Origin: an uncultured Oscillospiraceae bacterium
GTDB taxonomy: Bacteria > Bacillota > Clostridia > Oscillospirales > Oscillospiraceae
Direction of reading: 5' to 3'
NCBI GenBank assembly: GCA_910588625.1
Contig: CAJUQN010000020.1
Span: 1 to 36,376, forward strand
DNA: 36,376 nucleotides
Translations under genes and position numbers: made by a program
Shown here: in pieces, positions 22,597 through 31,857 of the stretch
Layout: every line of letters starts with the position of its first letter
How positions within the stretch are numbered: position 1 is the first letter of the stretch
Notes under the pieces: model-generated
Told to the model about the DNA's origin: nothing
Databases searched by the model: none
Seen by the model: the letters and a program-made list of their open reading frames with translations, nothing else

Positions 22597-23226
22597 ATGA
22601 AACGGCGGTGCGTCATTGTCGGAGGGGCCGGAATCAGAAATTATCAGCTTATCTGGGACTATCTAAATCCAGACGATTTTAACATTTTCTGCGACAGCGG
22701 CCTTCACCATCTGGATGCTCTGGGTATCACTCCACACCTGATCGTAGGCGATTTTGACTCCCACACTGACCCCCATCTGAATGTGGAAACCATCGTTCTT
22801 CCCTGCGAGAAGGACGACACCGATACTGTGTTCGCCGCAAAGGAGGCCGTAAAGAGGGGGTTCGATAACTTCCTGCTCCTTGGCATGGTGGGGGAGCGGC
22901 TGGACCACACCCTGGGCAATGTGTCCATCCTGCTGATGCTCCACTCCCTGGGCAAGCGGGCCCTGCTGGTGGACGATTACGCGGAAATGGAAATCGTATC
23001 CAAGACTCCGGCGGAGATCGACGGTTCCTTCCCCTTCTTCTCCCTGCTGAACATCTCAGGGATGGCGCGGGGGATTACGGTGGAAAACGCGAAATACCCC
23101 CTGCAAAACGCAAAGATCGAATGCACCTATCAATACGGCATCAGTAACGAAGCGCTGCCTGGGCAGCGGGCCCGGGTGTCCGTGGCGGAGGGTGAGTTGC
23201 TCCTCGTCAAGGTGGTGCACGGCTAA
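22597..23226 (+). CDS. thiN: Thiamine pyrophosphokinase
   Basis: The 209-residue enzyme transfers pyrophosphate from ATP to thiamine, giving the cofactor TPP. Signatures: FCDSGLHHLDALGITPHLIV (31-50), GDFDS (51-55), KDDTDTVFAAKEAV (72-85), and MVGERLDHTLGNVSIL (97-112) of the catalytic domain; the C-terminal half is the thiamine-binding domain (LNISGMARGITVENAKYPLQ). Length is normal for bacterial ThiN. The ATG at 22597 is preceded by a GGGG stretch and, 12 bases upstream, AAGGA. It is a lone gene: its terminator lies just after it. It serves central metabolism and has no visible link to its neighbours. Confidence 0.92.
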   Translation: MKRRCVIVGGAGIRNYQLIWDYLNPDDFNIFCDSGLHHLDALGITPHLIVGDFDSHTDPHLNVETIVLPCEKDDTDTVFAAKEAVKRGFDNFLLLGMVGERLDHTLGNVSILLMLHSLGKRALLVDDYAEMEIVSKTPAEIDGSFPFFSLLNISGMARGITVENAKYPLQNAKIECTYQYGISNEALPGQRARVSVAEGELLLVKVVHG

Positions 23227-23238
23227 GCAAATATGATG

Positions 23239-23270
23239 GGAGCGCCGGGGCTTTTGCCCGGCGCTCCTTT
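23239..23270 (+). terminator. Terminator of thiN
   Basis: GGAGCGCCGGG, loop CTTTTG with flanking bases, CCCGGCGCTCC, then TTT: 11 perfect pairs. Classic intrinsic terminator. Confidence 0.85.
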
Positions 23271-23342
23271 ATCTTCCCTTTGCAAAAATCGGCCTCCGCC
23301 GGCAAAATACGATCCAAACCAGCTCTCTTTTCCATCACGGCA

Positions 23343-23371
23343 TTGACAGACCGCCCCGGTCCCGTTACAAT
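23343..23371 (+). promoter_or_regulatory. Promoter of the MATE exporter
   Basis: Perfect TTGACA at 23343-23348, 17 bases, TACAAT at 23366-23371; the GTG start follows 38 bases later. A strong promoter. Confidence 0.78.
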
Positions 23372-23409
23372 ATATCAATGTCAATCCAGTTATACAAGGA
23401 GGCGAGCAA

Positions 23410-24759
23410 GTGACCAAAGACCTAACCCGGGGGTCGGTGATGGGCTCTATGCTGCGCTTTGCCGTCCCTATGATTCTGGGTGACCTGCTCCAGCAGTGCT
23501 ACAACATTGCGGATACCCTCATCGTGGGTCAGTACCTGGGCAAAAATGCCCTGGCCGCGGTGGGATCCTCCTTCACCCTCATGACCTTCCTCACCTCCAT
23601 CCTGCTGGGCCTGTGTATGGGCAGCGGGGCGGTGTTCTCCATCCGCTTCGGCCAGCGGGACGAGGACGGACTGCAAGAGGGCGCCCACGCCGCCTTTGCC
23701 TTGATCGCAAGCCTTACCCTGGTGCTCAATGTGCTGTCCTTCCTCTGTCTGGACTGGATTCGGGTCTTTCTCCGCGTGCCCGATGAGGTGTGGGGCATGA
23801 TGCGGGAGTATCTGGCAGTCATCTTCCTAGGCATTGCCGCCACGTTTCTTTATAATTACTTCGCCTCCTTCCTGCGGGCGGTGGGCAATTCCGTGGTTCC
23901 GCTCCTCTTTTTGGCCGTGTCCGCTGTACTGAACATCGCTCTTGATTTGTGGTTTGTACTGGGCCTGAAATGGGGCGCGGCAGGGGCTGCGGAAGCCACC
24001 GTCATCGCTCAATATGTCTCCGGGCTGGGCATCACGGCTTATACCCTGGCAAAATACCCTCAACTGCGCCCCACAAAGGACTTTCGAGTGAAGTTTTCCC
24101 GGGTCCGAGAGGTTGCCGGATCCTCCATCCTCACCTGCGTCCAGCAGTCGGTGATGAATCTAGGCATCCTCATGGTCCAGGGATTGGTAAACAGCTTTGG
24201 TCCAACTGTTATGGCCGCCTTTGCCGCCGCAGTGAAGATCGATGCTTTCGCCTATATGCCCGTTCAGGATTTCGGCAACGCCTGCTCTACCTTCATCGCC
24301 CAGAACTACGGCGCAAAGAGGGAGGACCGCATTCGGGCCGGATTGAAGGGCGCATTCCTCACGTCTATGGCGTTCTGTGTGGTGATCTCTGCTCTGGTGT
24401 GCGTTTTTGCCCAACCCCTGATGGGCCTGTTTGTGGAATCCGGCGAGACGGAGACTGTTTTTGAGGGTGTGCGTTATCTGCGCGTCGAGGGAGCTTTTTA
24501 TTGCGGCATCGGCTGTCTGTTCCTGCTGTACGGCCTGTTCCGGGCCCTTGGCCGCCCGGGGATGTCCGTGGTGCTGACGGTTATCTCTCTGGGCGCCCGG
24601 GTGGCGCTGGCCTACCTGCTGTCCGCCATCCCCGCCGTGGGCGTGGTGGGCATCTGGTGGTCGGTACCCATCGGCTGGTTCCTGGCGGACCTGACCGGCG
24701 TAAGCTATTATTTGCTCCGGCGTAAACAACTGCTGGGCTGGAAAAATCCTGATACCTGA
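23410..24759 (+). CDS. MATE-family efflux transporter
   Basis: The 449-residue membrane protein has about twelve hydrophobic spans and belongs to the MATE exporters, which use Na+ or H+ gradients to expel drugs or metabolites. It starts with the typical RGSVMGSMLRFAVPMILGDL and QQCYNIADTLIVGQYLGKNA (residues 7-46), with the second half repeating the pattern (SSILTCVQQSVMNLGILMVQ, FAYMPVQDFGNACSTFIAQN). The start is GTG, supported by AAGGAGG eight bases upstream. It has its own strong promoter; no regulator gene is adjacent. The substrate cannot be read from sequence. Related MATE proteins in Clostridia are usually annotated as multidrug exporters. Confidence 0.92.
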   Translation: MTKDLTRGSVMGSMLRFAVPMILGDLLQQCYNIADTLIVGQYLGKNALAAVGSSFTLMTFLTSILLGLCMGSGAVFSIRFGQRDEDGLQEGAHAAFALIASLTLVLNVLSFLCLDWIRVFLRVPDEVWGMMREYLAVIFLGIAATFLYNYFASFLRAVGNSVVPLLFLAVSAVLNIALDLWFVLGLKWGAAGAAEATVIAQYVSGLGITAYTLAKYPQLRPTKDFRVKFSRVREVAGSSILTCVQQSVMNLGILMVQGLVNSFGPTVMAAFAAAVKIDAFAYMPVQDFGNACSTFIAQNYGAKREDRIRAGLKGAFLTSMAFCVVISALVCVFAQPLMGLFVESGETETVFEGVRYLRVEGAFYCGIGCLFLLYGLFRALGRPGMSVVLTVISLGARVALAYLLSAIPAVGVVGIWWSVPIGWFLADLTGVSYYLLRRKQLLGWKNPDT

Positions 24760-24857
24760 CACAGCATATAGATTTTTTTCGGCGGATGTGGTATCATATT
24801 TTTTATACCGCTCCGCTTGGCGCGGTTTGCGCCAGTTTGGAAAGGAAGCGAATACAT

Positions 24858-27800
24858 ATGGCGGAAGAGTGGAACGACGGCCTGCTATCCGACGGGCAGG
24901 ACGCCGTCATGGTATATATCGACCCTGAGGTAATCCAGAGCCTGGCGGATGTCTCGGCCAAAAAGCAGCAGAGCTTTCGGGATCTGATAGAGGCCGCCGA
25001 GGAGGGAGATTTGGACGCCCAGCACCGGGTGGCCATGGCCTACTGTAACGGCACCGATGGAGCCAAGCGGGATGAAAAGCTGGCTTTCCAGTGGTTTACC
25101 AAAGCGGCGGAGGGAGATTACATCGCCTCGCAGTATGGCTTGGGGCTGTGTTACCTTCGGGGCATTGGCACAGAAAAGGACCCAGAGCGGGGCGTGCGCT
25201 TGTTAACTCAGGCAGCAGAACAGGGCTATCCCCCCGCCCAGTCTGAATTGGGGCTGTGCTATGAGCTGGGCGCCGGCGTGGAGATGGACAAGGAACGGGC
25301 GGCAGAGCTCTACCGGGAGTCCGCCGACCAGGACTACGCCCCTGCCCAATGCAACCTGGGCTTTTTCTATTACCGAGGTATCGGCGTAGAGCAGGATTAT
25401 CAGGAGGCCGTAAGCTGGTTTGAAAAAGCCGCGCAGCAGGGATACCCTAGGGCTCAAACCTTGCTGGGGGAATGCTACGAAGCCGGGTTTGGTGTGGAGC
25501 GGGACTTAGACAAGGCGGTAGAACTTTACCGCACCGCCCATGAGCAGAAATATGACGCGGGTACCTGCGCCCTTGGCGTATGCTATGACCAGGGCATTGG
25601 TGTGGAAAAAGATGAGAAGAGGGCGGCGGAGCTGTACCGCCAGTGTGCCGAGCAGGGTCACGCCAAGGGACAGTTTCTATTGGCTCAGTGCTATGAACTG
25701 GGCCAGGGCGTGGAAAAAAGCTTGGAAAAAGCAGCAGACTTGTACCGTCAGGCCCATGAGGACGACTACCCCCCTGCCACCTGCGCTTATGCTTTATGCT
25801 TCGAACTGGGCCAGGGCGTAGAACGAGATCTCAAGAAAGCAGTAGAGCTCTATACTCAGGCGGCGGAACAGGGCTATGTGCCCGCCCAATGCAATCTGGG
25901 GTTCTGCTATTATCGCGGCATTGGCGTAGAGATAGACGATAAGAAGGCTGTTCACTGGTTTCAGCTGGCGGCAGAGGAGGGCTATCCCCGCGCCCTAGGT
26001 CTGTTGGGGGACTGTTATGACTTCGGCTACGGCGTGGAGACGGACCACATCAAAGCGTCCCAGCTCTACCGCGCCGCCCATGAGGGTGGCTATCCCCCCG
26101 GCACCTGCTCCCTGGGGCTGTGTTACGAGCTGGGTCAGGCCGTAGAAAAGGACCTGGATAAGGCCCTGGAGCTCTACCACCAGGCCGCCGACGCTGGAGA
26201 TGCACGGGCCCAGTGCAACCTGGGCTACTGTTACTATCGGGGCATCGGGGTCAAGGAGGACAACGACCAGGCCGTATACTGGTTTGAAAAAGCCGCCGAG
26301 CAAGGCAACAGCCGGGCGCTGTTCTTGCTGGGGCAATGCTACGACGGCGGCTTCGGTGTGGAGCCTGACCCGGTGAAGGCCGCCCAGCTTTATGTCCAGG
26401 CGGATGAAAAGGGCCATCCTGCCGGCTCCTGCGCATTGGGCGTATGCTATGAACTGGGGCGAGGCGTGGAGATGGACAAGGCTCGAGCTATCGAGCTCTA
26501 CCGCAAATCTGCCGAGGGCGGTGAAGCCCGGGGTATGTGCAACCTAGGCTTCTGCTACTATCAGGGTGTCGGTGTCGAGCATGACGACAAGCAGGCCGTC
26601 CACTGGTTTCAGCTGGCGGCGGAACAGGATTATCCTCGTGCCCAGCAGCTGTTGGGCGAGTGCTACGACGGCGGTTACGGTGTGGAGAAGGACGAGAGCA
26701 AAGCTTTCCAGCTGTACCGCCAGTCCCACGAAAACGGATACCCCGCCGGTACCTGCGCCCTGGGCCTATGCTATGAGCTGGGCGCCGGGGTGGAACGGGA
26801 CCCTGTCAAAGCGGTAGAGCTCTACCGCCTTGCGGCGGAGGCAGGCTCCGTCCAGGCCCAGTGCAACCTGGGCTACTGCTACTACCGGGCCATTGGTGTG
26901 AAAGAGGACAATGACGAAGCGTTTAAATGGTTTTCCAGGGCAGCTCAGGCGGGTCAACCCCGTGCCCGGCAGCTGTTGGGCGAGTGCTATGAGAATGGCT
27001 ATGGTGTGGAAGCTGACATAGACAAGGCAGTAGAGCTATACAAGCTGGCCCATGAGCAGCACTTCGCCCCCGCCACCTGCTGCCTGGGTACCTGCTACGA
27101 GTACGGCAAGGGTGTGGTGACGGACAAGGTCCGGGCCGCCCAGCTTTACAAAGAGGCCGCCGAGCAGGGCAGCGCATGGGCGCAGTGCAATTACGGCTAC
27201 TGTCTCTATCAGGGCATCGGCGTGGAGATGAACGACGAGGAGGCAGTGGTCTGGTTCCGCAAATCGGCGGCCCAGGGCAGCGCCCGCGCCCACTTCCTGC
27301 TGGGCGAGTGCTATGACTACGGTTACGGCGTGGAAGTGGACCAGGTGGAGGCCGCGCGGCTATATGCCATTGCCCATGAGGGGGGCTATGCCTCCGGCAC
27401 CTGCTCCCTAGGCCTGTGCTACGAGCTGGGCCACGGTGTAGAGAAGGACCCGGAAGCTGCTGCGGAGCTCTACCGCATCGCGGCGGAAAAGGGCAACGTC
27501 CGGGCCATGTGCAATCTGGGTTTTTTCTATTACCACGGCATTACTGTAGAGGAAAACAACGCCGAGGCGGTAAAGTGGTTTGTCAAAGCCGCCGAGGCAG
27601 ACTATCCACGGGCGCAATTCCTGCTGGGTGAGTGCTACGAAAACGGTTATGGCGTAGAGGCTGACGCCGGCAAGGCGGTGGAGCTATACGCCAAGGCCCA
27701 TAAGGCTGGGCACAACGATGGCACCTGCTCTCTGGGCGAGTGCTATATGAGCGGCACCGGCGTGGAGCAAGATGAGAAGCAGGGCGCGGATCTCTATCGG

Positions 27801-28073
27801 GAGGCCGCCCACAAGGGCAGCGCGCGGGGAATGTACCTGCTGGCCCAGTGCTGCGAACGGGGCACGGGCGTGGAGCGGAACATAGACAGCGCACGGGAGC
27901 TGTATCAAAAGGCTGCGGACAAGGGTTACAAAAAGGCCGCGGAGGCACTGGAGCGCCTGAGCACACAGCCGTCCGTTCAACCAGAAATCGAGCAAAAGCC
28001 TATACCTGTGCCGCCTAAAGCAATGGATGCTTCAAAAAAGAAGCGCTCTTGGTGGCCGTTCAAGAGAAAGTAA
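24858..28073 (+). CDS. Giant Sel1-repeat protein with a three-repeat superunit
   Basis: The 1071-residue protein consists almost wholly of Sel1-like repeats (36 residues, TPR-like helical pairs), about 28 of them. There is no signal peptide and no membrane span. From about residue 150 the repeats occur as a 108-residue superunit of three types: type B ends CNLGFCYYRGIGVE..AVxWF, type C is LLGECYDxGYGVE..LYxxAHE, and type A is C.LGLCYELGxGVE..ELY. I count seven B repeats and seven matching C repeats in regular alternation. The first 60 residues (MAEEWNDGLLSDGQDAVMVY) and the tail PVPPKAMDASKKKRSWWPFK are unique and the tail is basic. Such proteins act as protein-binding scaffolds. The ATG at 24858 has AAAGGAAG nine bases upstream. 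Nothing in the neighbourhood indicates the partner. Confidence 0.93.
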   Translation: MAEEWNDGLLSDGQDAVMVYIDPEVIQSLADVSAKKQQSFRDLIEAAEEGDLDAQHRVAMAYCNGTDGAKRDEKLAFQWFTKAAEGDYIASQYGLGLCYLRGIGTEKDPERGVRLLTQAAEQGYPPAQSELGLCYELGAGVEMDKERAAELYRESADQDYAPAQCNLGFFYYRGIGVEQDYQEAVSWFEKAAQQGYPRAQTLLGECYEAGFGVERDLDKAVELYRTAHEQKYDAGTCALGVCYDQGIGVEKDEKRAAELYRQCAEQGHAKGQFLLAQCYELGQGVEKSLEKAADLYRQAHEDDYPPATCAYALCFELGQGVERDLKKAVELYTQAAEQGYVPAQCNLGFCYYRGIGVEIDDKKAVHWFQLAAEEGYPRALGLLGDCYDFGYGVETDHIKASQLYRAAHEGGYPPGTCSLGLCYELGQAVEKDLDKALELYHQAADAGDARAQCNLGYCYYRGIGVKEDNDQAVYWFEKAAEQGNSRALFLLGQCYDGGFGVEPDPVKAAQLYVQADEKGHPAGSCALGVCYELGRGVEMDKARAIELYRKSAEGGEARGMCNLGFCYYQGVGVEHDDKQAVHWFQLAAEQDYPRAQQLLGECYDGGYGVEKDESKAFQLYRQSHENGYPAGTCALGLCYELGAGVERDPVKAVELYRLAAEAGSVQAQCNLGYCYYRAIGVKEDNDEAFKWFSRAAQAGQPRARQLLGECYENGYGVEADIDKAVELYKLAHEQHFAPATCCLGTCYEYGKGVVTDKVRAAQLYKEAAEQGSAWAQCNYGYCLYQGIGVEMNDEEAVVWFRKSAAQGSARAHFLLGECYDYGYGVEVDQVEAARLYAIAHEGGYASGTCSLGLCYELGHGVEKDPEAAAELYRIAAEKGNVRAMCNLGFFYYHGITVEENNAEAVKWFVKAAEADYPRAQFLLGECYENGYGVEADAGKAVELYAKAHKAGHNDGTCSLGECYMSGTGVEQDEKQGADLYREAAHKGSARGMYLLAQCCERGTGVERNIDSARELYQKAADKGYKKAAEALERLSTQPSVQPEIEQKPIPVPPKAMDASKKKRSWWPFKRK

Positions 28074-28087
28074 GTATGGGCACACAG

Positions 28088-28122
28088 AAAAGCGGGCCCC
28101 TCCCAGTGGAGGGCCCGCTTTT
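28088..28122. terminator. Bidirectional terminator between two convergent genes
   Basis: AAAAGCGGGCC and GGCCCGCTTTT enclose further complementary bases around a small loop; both ends carry A/T runs, so it can end both the Sel1 gene (plus) and the 28135 gene (minus). Confidence 0.8.
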
Positions 28123-28134
28123 CGTTTATTCGCT

Positions 28135-28929
28135 TTACTGAGAATTTCTCCCATACACCTCGATCTGCGTCAGCGCTGGGAAGGGCGAGGGATCATCCGC
28201 CTTGATAAGCTCACTGAGCCTGAGCCAGGTGATGCCCTTGCGCTGGATATTGAAAATGTGAGGCTTTATACTCTTCTCCATCTCCAAAATTTCCCTGCTC
28301 CCATCGGAAAAGGTCACCGTAGCTCGGACCCACCAGTTATCGTGGGGAAAATCTGCGCGGGTATACAGGCGAAGCTCCTCCATGTCCACCGGACGGCCAA
28401 ATTCCATCGTAATTTCTGCGTCCGGTCGCTGGCCGATCCCCCAGGACTGGTAAGGCCAGGGATAGTGGCACAGGTTAGCCACCACGCCGTCGATGGCATT
28501 GCGGGCGGCGAACAAGGCCTCTCCTCTGGTCTCAATGTTGGCGCTGGCGTGGGGATAGCAACCCTGGCCGTCCTGTTGGTCCATCACGTTCTTGGCCAGA
28601 TTTCGATAATTTTGATTCTCCTCTGCACCTGCTTTGCGAATGGTAATGTAGTGAGTGGTTCCGGTGAAGCTTGCGGGGTTGTAGGACGCCTTTTTCTCCT
28701 CAAATGGGATGGTGTAGTCCACCTCTTTACAAGTCATATACACATACGCCTCGTCCATAGCTCCATCTATCCGGATGACATAAAATCCAGGGACTTGGTC
28801 CGTCTCAAATCTAATCTTGTCTCCGGACTGATACTCCCCTTCCCACACCAAAAGAAGCTCGTCCACGCCGGAAGCCACGCCCTTGATTTCTTCCCAGGCA
28901 TTCAGTATGATGATCTTCAAATTTGCCAC
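28135..28929 (-). CDS. F5/8 type C (discoidin)-like carbohydrate-binding protein
   Basis: The 264-residue product has an N-terminal stretch (about 1-95; LLLVWEGEYQSGDKIRFETD, FYVIRIDGAMDEAYVYM) of unknown fold and a C-terminal beta-sandwich (about 115-262) like a discoidin or F5/8 type C domain: NIETRGEALFAARNAIDGVV, WGIGQRPDAEITMEFGRPVD, MEELRLYTRADFPHDNWWVR, VTFSDGS and LIKADDPSPFPALTQIEVYG. Such domains bind glycans. No signal peptide is visible, so it may be cytosolic or use another route. It is convergent with the Sel1-repeat gene and directly downstream of the rlmA-like gene (24 bases), on the same strand, with AGGAGAG before the ATG. Function is inferred only from fold resemblance. Confidence 0.65.
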   Translation of the reverse strand: MANLKIIILNAWEEIKGVASGVDELLLVWEGEYQSGDKIRFETDQVPGFYVIRIDGAMDEAYVYMTCKEVDYTIPFEEKKASYNPASFTGTTHYITIRKAGAEENQNYRNLAKNVMDQQDGQGCYPHASANIETRGEALFAARNAIDGVVANLCHYPWPYQSWGIGQRPDAEITMEFGRPVDMEELRLYTRADFPHDNWWVRATVTFSDGSREILEMEKSIKPHIFNIQRKGITWLRLSELIKADDPSPFPALTQIEVYGRNSQ

Positions 28930-28953
28930 TGCACTCTCTCCTTTTATTGTCAG

Positions 28954-29772
28954 CTATGTCCGTTCCATGACGTGAATGCGAAACTGCCCGGTAACAGCCA
29001 GGCCATCCAGCCTGGCCAGCCGCTCCACCCCTGATTTGGGCGACTTCCAATAATATGGGGTCATACGGAACAGATCCTGAATCGTCTGTGCGTCTGGCAA
29101 GGTGAAGCAGGTCTCCACCGACACCACATCTAGGTAGCGGAACCCCGGATATTCCTCCCGCTTTTCCCCGTTTTCGTAGGGGCGGTCATACACCGCCTCC
29201 TTCAGCTCCCACAAATGCCGGGGGCCAGGGACTACGTAGAGGAACTTTCCGCCCGGCCTTACCACCCGCGCAAACTCCGCTGCCGCCAGCGGCGAAAAGC
29301 AGTTCACCAGCAGATCAATGCAGCCGTCCGCCACCGGGAGATGATACAGCGTCCCCACGGCGAACTCCCCCGCCGGACAGCGGCGGGCCGCCTTTTTCAC
29401 CGCGGGTTTGGACAGGTCGATGCCGGCAATCCGGCCACCCTTGGACGCTGCGGCCTCCGCCAGAGCCTGGGTATACCAGCCCTCTCCGCACCCCGCGTCC
29501 AGCAGGGCGGAGCCTGCTGAAGCCAGCTTTGCGGCCAGACCGCACAGAGCCTCCCGCAGGGGCGCGTACCATCCGCCCTCCAGAAACCGGGTCCGGGCGG
29601 CGGCCATCTCCCTGTTGTCCCCCGGGGCCTTGGAGTGCTGCTGATTGGCCGGGAGCAAGTTGACATAGCCCTCCCGTGCGATGTCGAAGCTGTGGCCCAC
29701 CTGGCAAGTGTACCGCCCCACCTCCCGGCTCAGAATCCCACCGCACACGGGACAGCAGAACAGGCTTTCCAT
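28954..29772 (-). CDS. RlmA-type 23S rRNA (guanine-N1) methyltransferase
   Basis: The 272-residue protein starts with a zinc-binding module FCCPVCGG (Cys6/7-Cys10) plus YTCQVGHSFD (Cys23, His27), which contacts the rRNA, followed by REGYVNLLPANQQHSKAPGD, a typical RlmA string. The methyltransferase domain carries the SAM-binding motif LLDAGCGEGWYT and the RIAGIDLSK strand end, then NCFSPLAAAEFARVVRPGGK. It methylates a guanine in helix 35 of 23S rRNA (G745 or G748 in different bacteria), which can affect tylosin or viomycin response. A longer frame begins at 29883, but the ATG at 29772 places the zinc module at the N-terminus, as in the family; a GGGGGGAG lies just upstream. It shares a strand with the F5/8-like gene and may be cotranscribed. 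Confidence 0.88.
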   Translation of the reverse strand: MESLFCCPVCGGILSREVGRYTCQVGHSFDIAREGYVNLLPANQQHSKAPGDNREMAAARTRFLEGGWYAPLREALCGLAAKLASAGSALLDAGCGEGWYTQALAEAAASKGGRIAGIDLSKPAVKKAARRCPAGEFAVGTLYHLPVADGCIDLLVNCFSPLAAAEFARVVRPGGKFLYVVPGPRHLWELKEAVYDRPYENGEKREEYPGFRYLDVVSVETCFTLPDAQTIQDLFRMTPYYWKSPKSGVERLARLDGLAVTGQFRIHVMERT

Positions 29773-30040
29773 CGGTCTCCCCCCCTCTGCTCCGGCCTTC
29801 CGACCGTCTCTTGGATTGCCAGCATTATAGCATATCTTCCTCCACAGGGCAAGACTCGCAAAAAGGACATCGGCAACTTGCAAATCTCTTTTGATTCACA
29901 ATGCGCTTCTCAGGTGGCTCCCGGCATTCATTCCAGAATTTGACCCATTGAAAGGGATATCAATTTTTAATTTCAGTCAAAATAACGGAAATTGGCAAGA
30001 GAGCTCCCTTTATTTTCAAGATATTCTATGTTTTTTCTAA
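29773..30040. other. Gap between rlmA and oppA
   Basis: About 270 bases. The first part is the upstream side of rlmA; the second is A/T-rich. No coding frame can be supported. The opp promoter lies to its right. Confidence 0.4.
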
Positions 30041-30069
30041 TTGCTCAAAATGCAAGAATGTGATAAGAT
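30041..30069 (+). promoter_or_regulatory. Promoter of the opp operon
   Basis: TTGCTC at 30041-30046, 17 bases, TAAGAT at 30064-30069; about 73 bases before the oppA start. A plausible vegetative promoter. Confidence 0.6.
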
Positions 30070-30076
30070 ACTTGCA
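30051..30076. promoter_or_regulatory. Inverted repeat over the opp -10 element
   Basis: TGCAAG (30051-30056) and CTTGCA (30071-30076) are exact inverted copies, 14 bases apart, around the -10 box. This arrangement fits a dimeric repressor site. The cognate protein is unknown. Confidence 0.4.
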
Positions 30077-30141
30077 TCACTTTAGTATGGTGCTATTTTA
30101 ATGTTCTAATGTGATAATAATTTGAAAAGGATGAGATCGCA

Positions 30142-31857
30142 ATGAAAAGAACTCTTGCTACGCTGCTGGCCGCCCTGATGCTCTTCGGGCTGACGGCCTG
30201 CAGCAGCAACGACAACCCCGCCACCTCCGACGGGGGCGCCGCTCCCAGTTCTGAGGGCTCCACCCCCAGCGCTAACGGCGGCAAATACCTAAACGTCATG
30301 CTAAGCACCAACGTCATGTCCCTGGACACCAACCTGGCCACCGACGGCGACTCCTTCGAGGTCATTGCCGACTGCATTGATGGCTTGACCCAGATGGACG
30401 CCGAGGGCGCGGCCATTCCCGCCATCGCCGAGGACTGGGACATCTCCGAGGACGGCCTGACTTACACCTTCCACCTTCGCGACGCCAAGTGGGCCAACGG
30501 CGACCCCGTCACCGCCAACGACTTCGTGTTTGCCTGGCGCCTGGGCGTAGAGACCAACGAGGAGTACGGCTATATGTTCGGCGACGGCGTGGGCAACGTG
30601 AAGAACGCCGACGCCATCATGGCCGGCGAGGCCTCCTCCGACACTCTGGGCGTCGCCGCTCAGGACGACAAGACCCTGGTGGTTGAGCTGACCGCCCCCG
30701 TGTCCTACTTCCCCTCCCTGATGTACTTCCCCTCCTTCTACCCCATCAACGAAGCCTTCTACAGCGGCCTGGCTGCCGGCACCTACGGCACCAGCCCTGA
30801 GACCTACCTGTCCAACGGCGCCTTCGTGCTGGAGAGCTACACCCCCGGCACCGCCAGCCTGTCCCTGAAGAAAAACGACACCTACTGGGACGCCGACCGT
30901 GTGAAGTTGCCTGGCATCAGCTACCAAGTCGTGGGCTCCTCCGACAACGCCCTGACCGCCTTCCGCAGCAACACCCTGGACGTGGTCACCATCAACGGCA
31001 GCCAGGTGGCCGCCGCTGAGGAGGACTCCGAGCTGTCCAGCAAGCTGAAGGTCACCGGCGCCGGTTATATGTGGTATCTCACCTTCAGCCAGACCGACAA
31101 GAACGCCCAGGGCGGCATGCTGGCCAACACCAACCTGCGTTTGGCCATCTCCAACGCCATTGACCGTGAGAGCGTGGTGGACAACTACGTGATGGACGGC
31201 TCCCTGGCCACCTACACCGCCGTGCCGCCCCAGTTTGCCGCCAGTGCCACTTCCGGTGAGGACTTCTCCGCCGACCAGAAGAAGTTTGCCGACTACTGCT
31301 CCTATAACGTGGCCAAGGCTCAGGAGTATCTGGATGCCGCCAAGTCCGAGCTGGGTGTGGACAGCTTCGAGTTCACCATGATTTACGGCAACAATGAGGG
31401 CGACGAGGTCGCCAACGTGGCCCAGGCCATCAAGAGCCAGGTGGAGGAGAACCTCCCCGGCGTGACCCTGAACCTCCAGCCCATGACCAAGGCCGAGCGC
31501 CTGGACAAGATGCAAAACGACAACTATGACGTGGCTCTGACCCGCTGGGGTCCCGACTATGCCGACCCCATGACCTATATGGGTATGTGGGTGACCAACA
31601 ACGCCAACAACTACGGCTTCTGGTCCAACGCTGAGTACGATCAGATCATCACCGACTGCACTGTGGGCGCTTACGTCACCGACTACGACGCCCGCTGGGA
31701 CGCCCTGTACAAGGGCGAGGAGCTGGTGATGAAGGAGGCCGTCATCGCCCCCCTGTACACCAAGTCCAACGCCAACCTCATCACCGACGGCGTGAGTGGG
31801 ATCGAGTTCCATCCCGTGGCCCTGAACCGCGTTTACAAATCCGCCAGCATCGGCTGA
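30142..31857 (+). CDS. oppA: Oligopeptide-binding lipoprotein (OppA family)
   Basis: The 571-residue lipoprotein captures peptides on the outside for import by OppBCDF. The signal peptide MKRTLATLLAALMLFGLTAC ends in a lipobox cysteine (Cys20); a Ser/Pro-rich linker follows. The SBP class 5 domain runs to the end: LSTNVMSLDTNLATDGDSFE, GLTYTFHLRDAKWANGDPVT, ANDFVFAWRLG (a hallmark of OppA/DppA), GTYGTSPETYLSNGAFVLES, NTNLRLAISNAIDRES, and YDVALTRWGPDYADPMTYM near the C-terminus. The codon bias (C-ending) points to high expression, like lsrB. An AAGGATGAG stretch is a few bases ahead of the ATG. The gene is followed by a hairpin and then oppB. Confidence 0.93.
   Translation: MKRTLATLLAALMLFGLTACSSNDNPATSDGGAAPSSEGSTPSANGGKYLNVMLSTNVMSLDTNLATDGDSFEVIADCIDGLTQMDAEGAAIPAIAEDWDISEDGLTYTFHLRDAKWANGDPVTANDFVFAWRLGVETNEEYGYMFGDGVGNVKNADAIMAGEASSDTLGVAAQDDKTLVVELTAPVSYFPSLMYFPSFYPINEAFYSGLAAGTYGTSPETYLSNGAFVLESYTPGTASLSLKKNDTYWDADRVKLPGISYQVVGSSDNALTAFRSNTLDVVTINGSQVAAAEEDSELSSKLKVTGAGYMWYLTFSQTDKNAQGGMLANTNLRLAISNAIDRESVVDNYVMDGSLATYTAVPPQFAASATSGEDFSADQKKFADYCSYNVAKAQEYLDAAKSELGVDSFEFTMIYGNNEGDEVANVAQAIKSQVEENLPGVTLNLQPMTKAERLDKMQNDNYDVALTRWGPDYADPMTYMGMWVTNNANNYGFWSNAEYDQIITDCTVGAYVTDYDARWDALYKGEELVMKEAVIAPLYTKSNANLITDGVSGIEFHPVALNRVYKSASIG

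Noticed and set aside
29773..29883. N-terminal extension of the RlmA-like gene
   Set aside because: The zinc module is at the extreme N-terminus in the family; the extension has no homology-like character.
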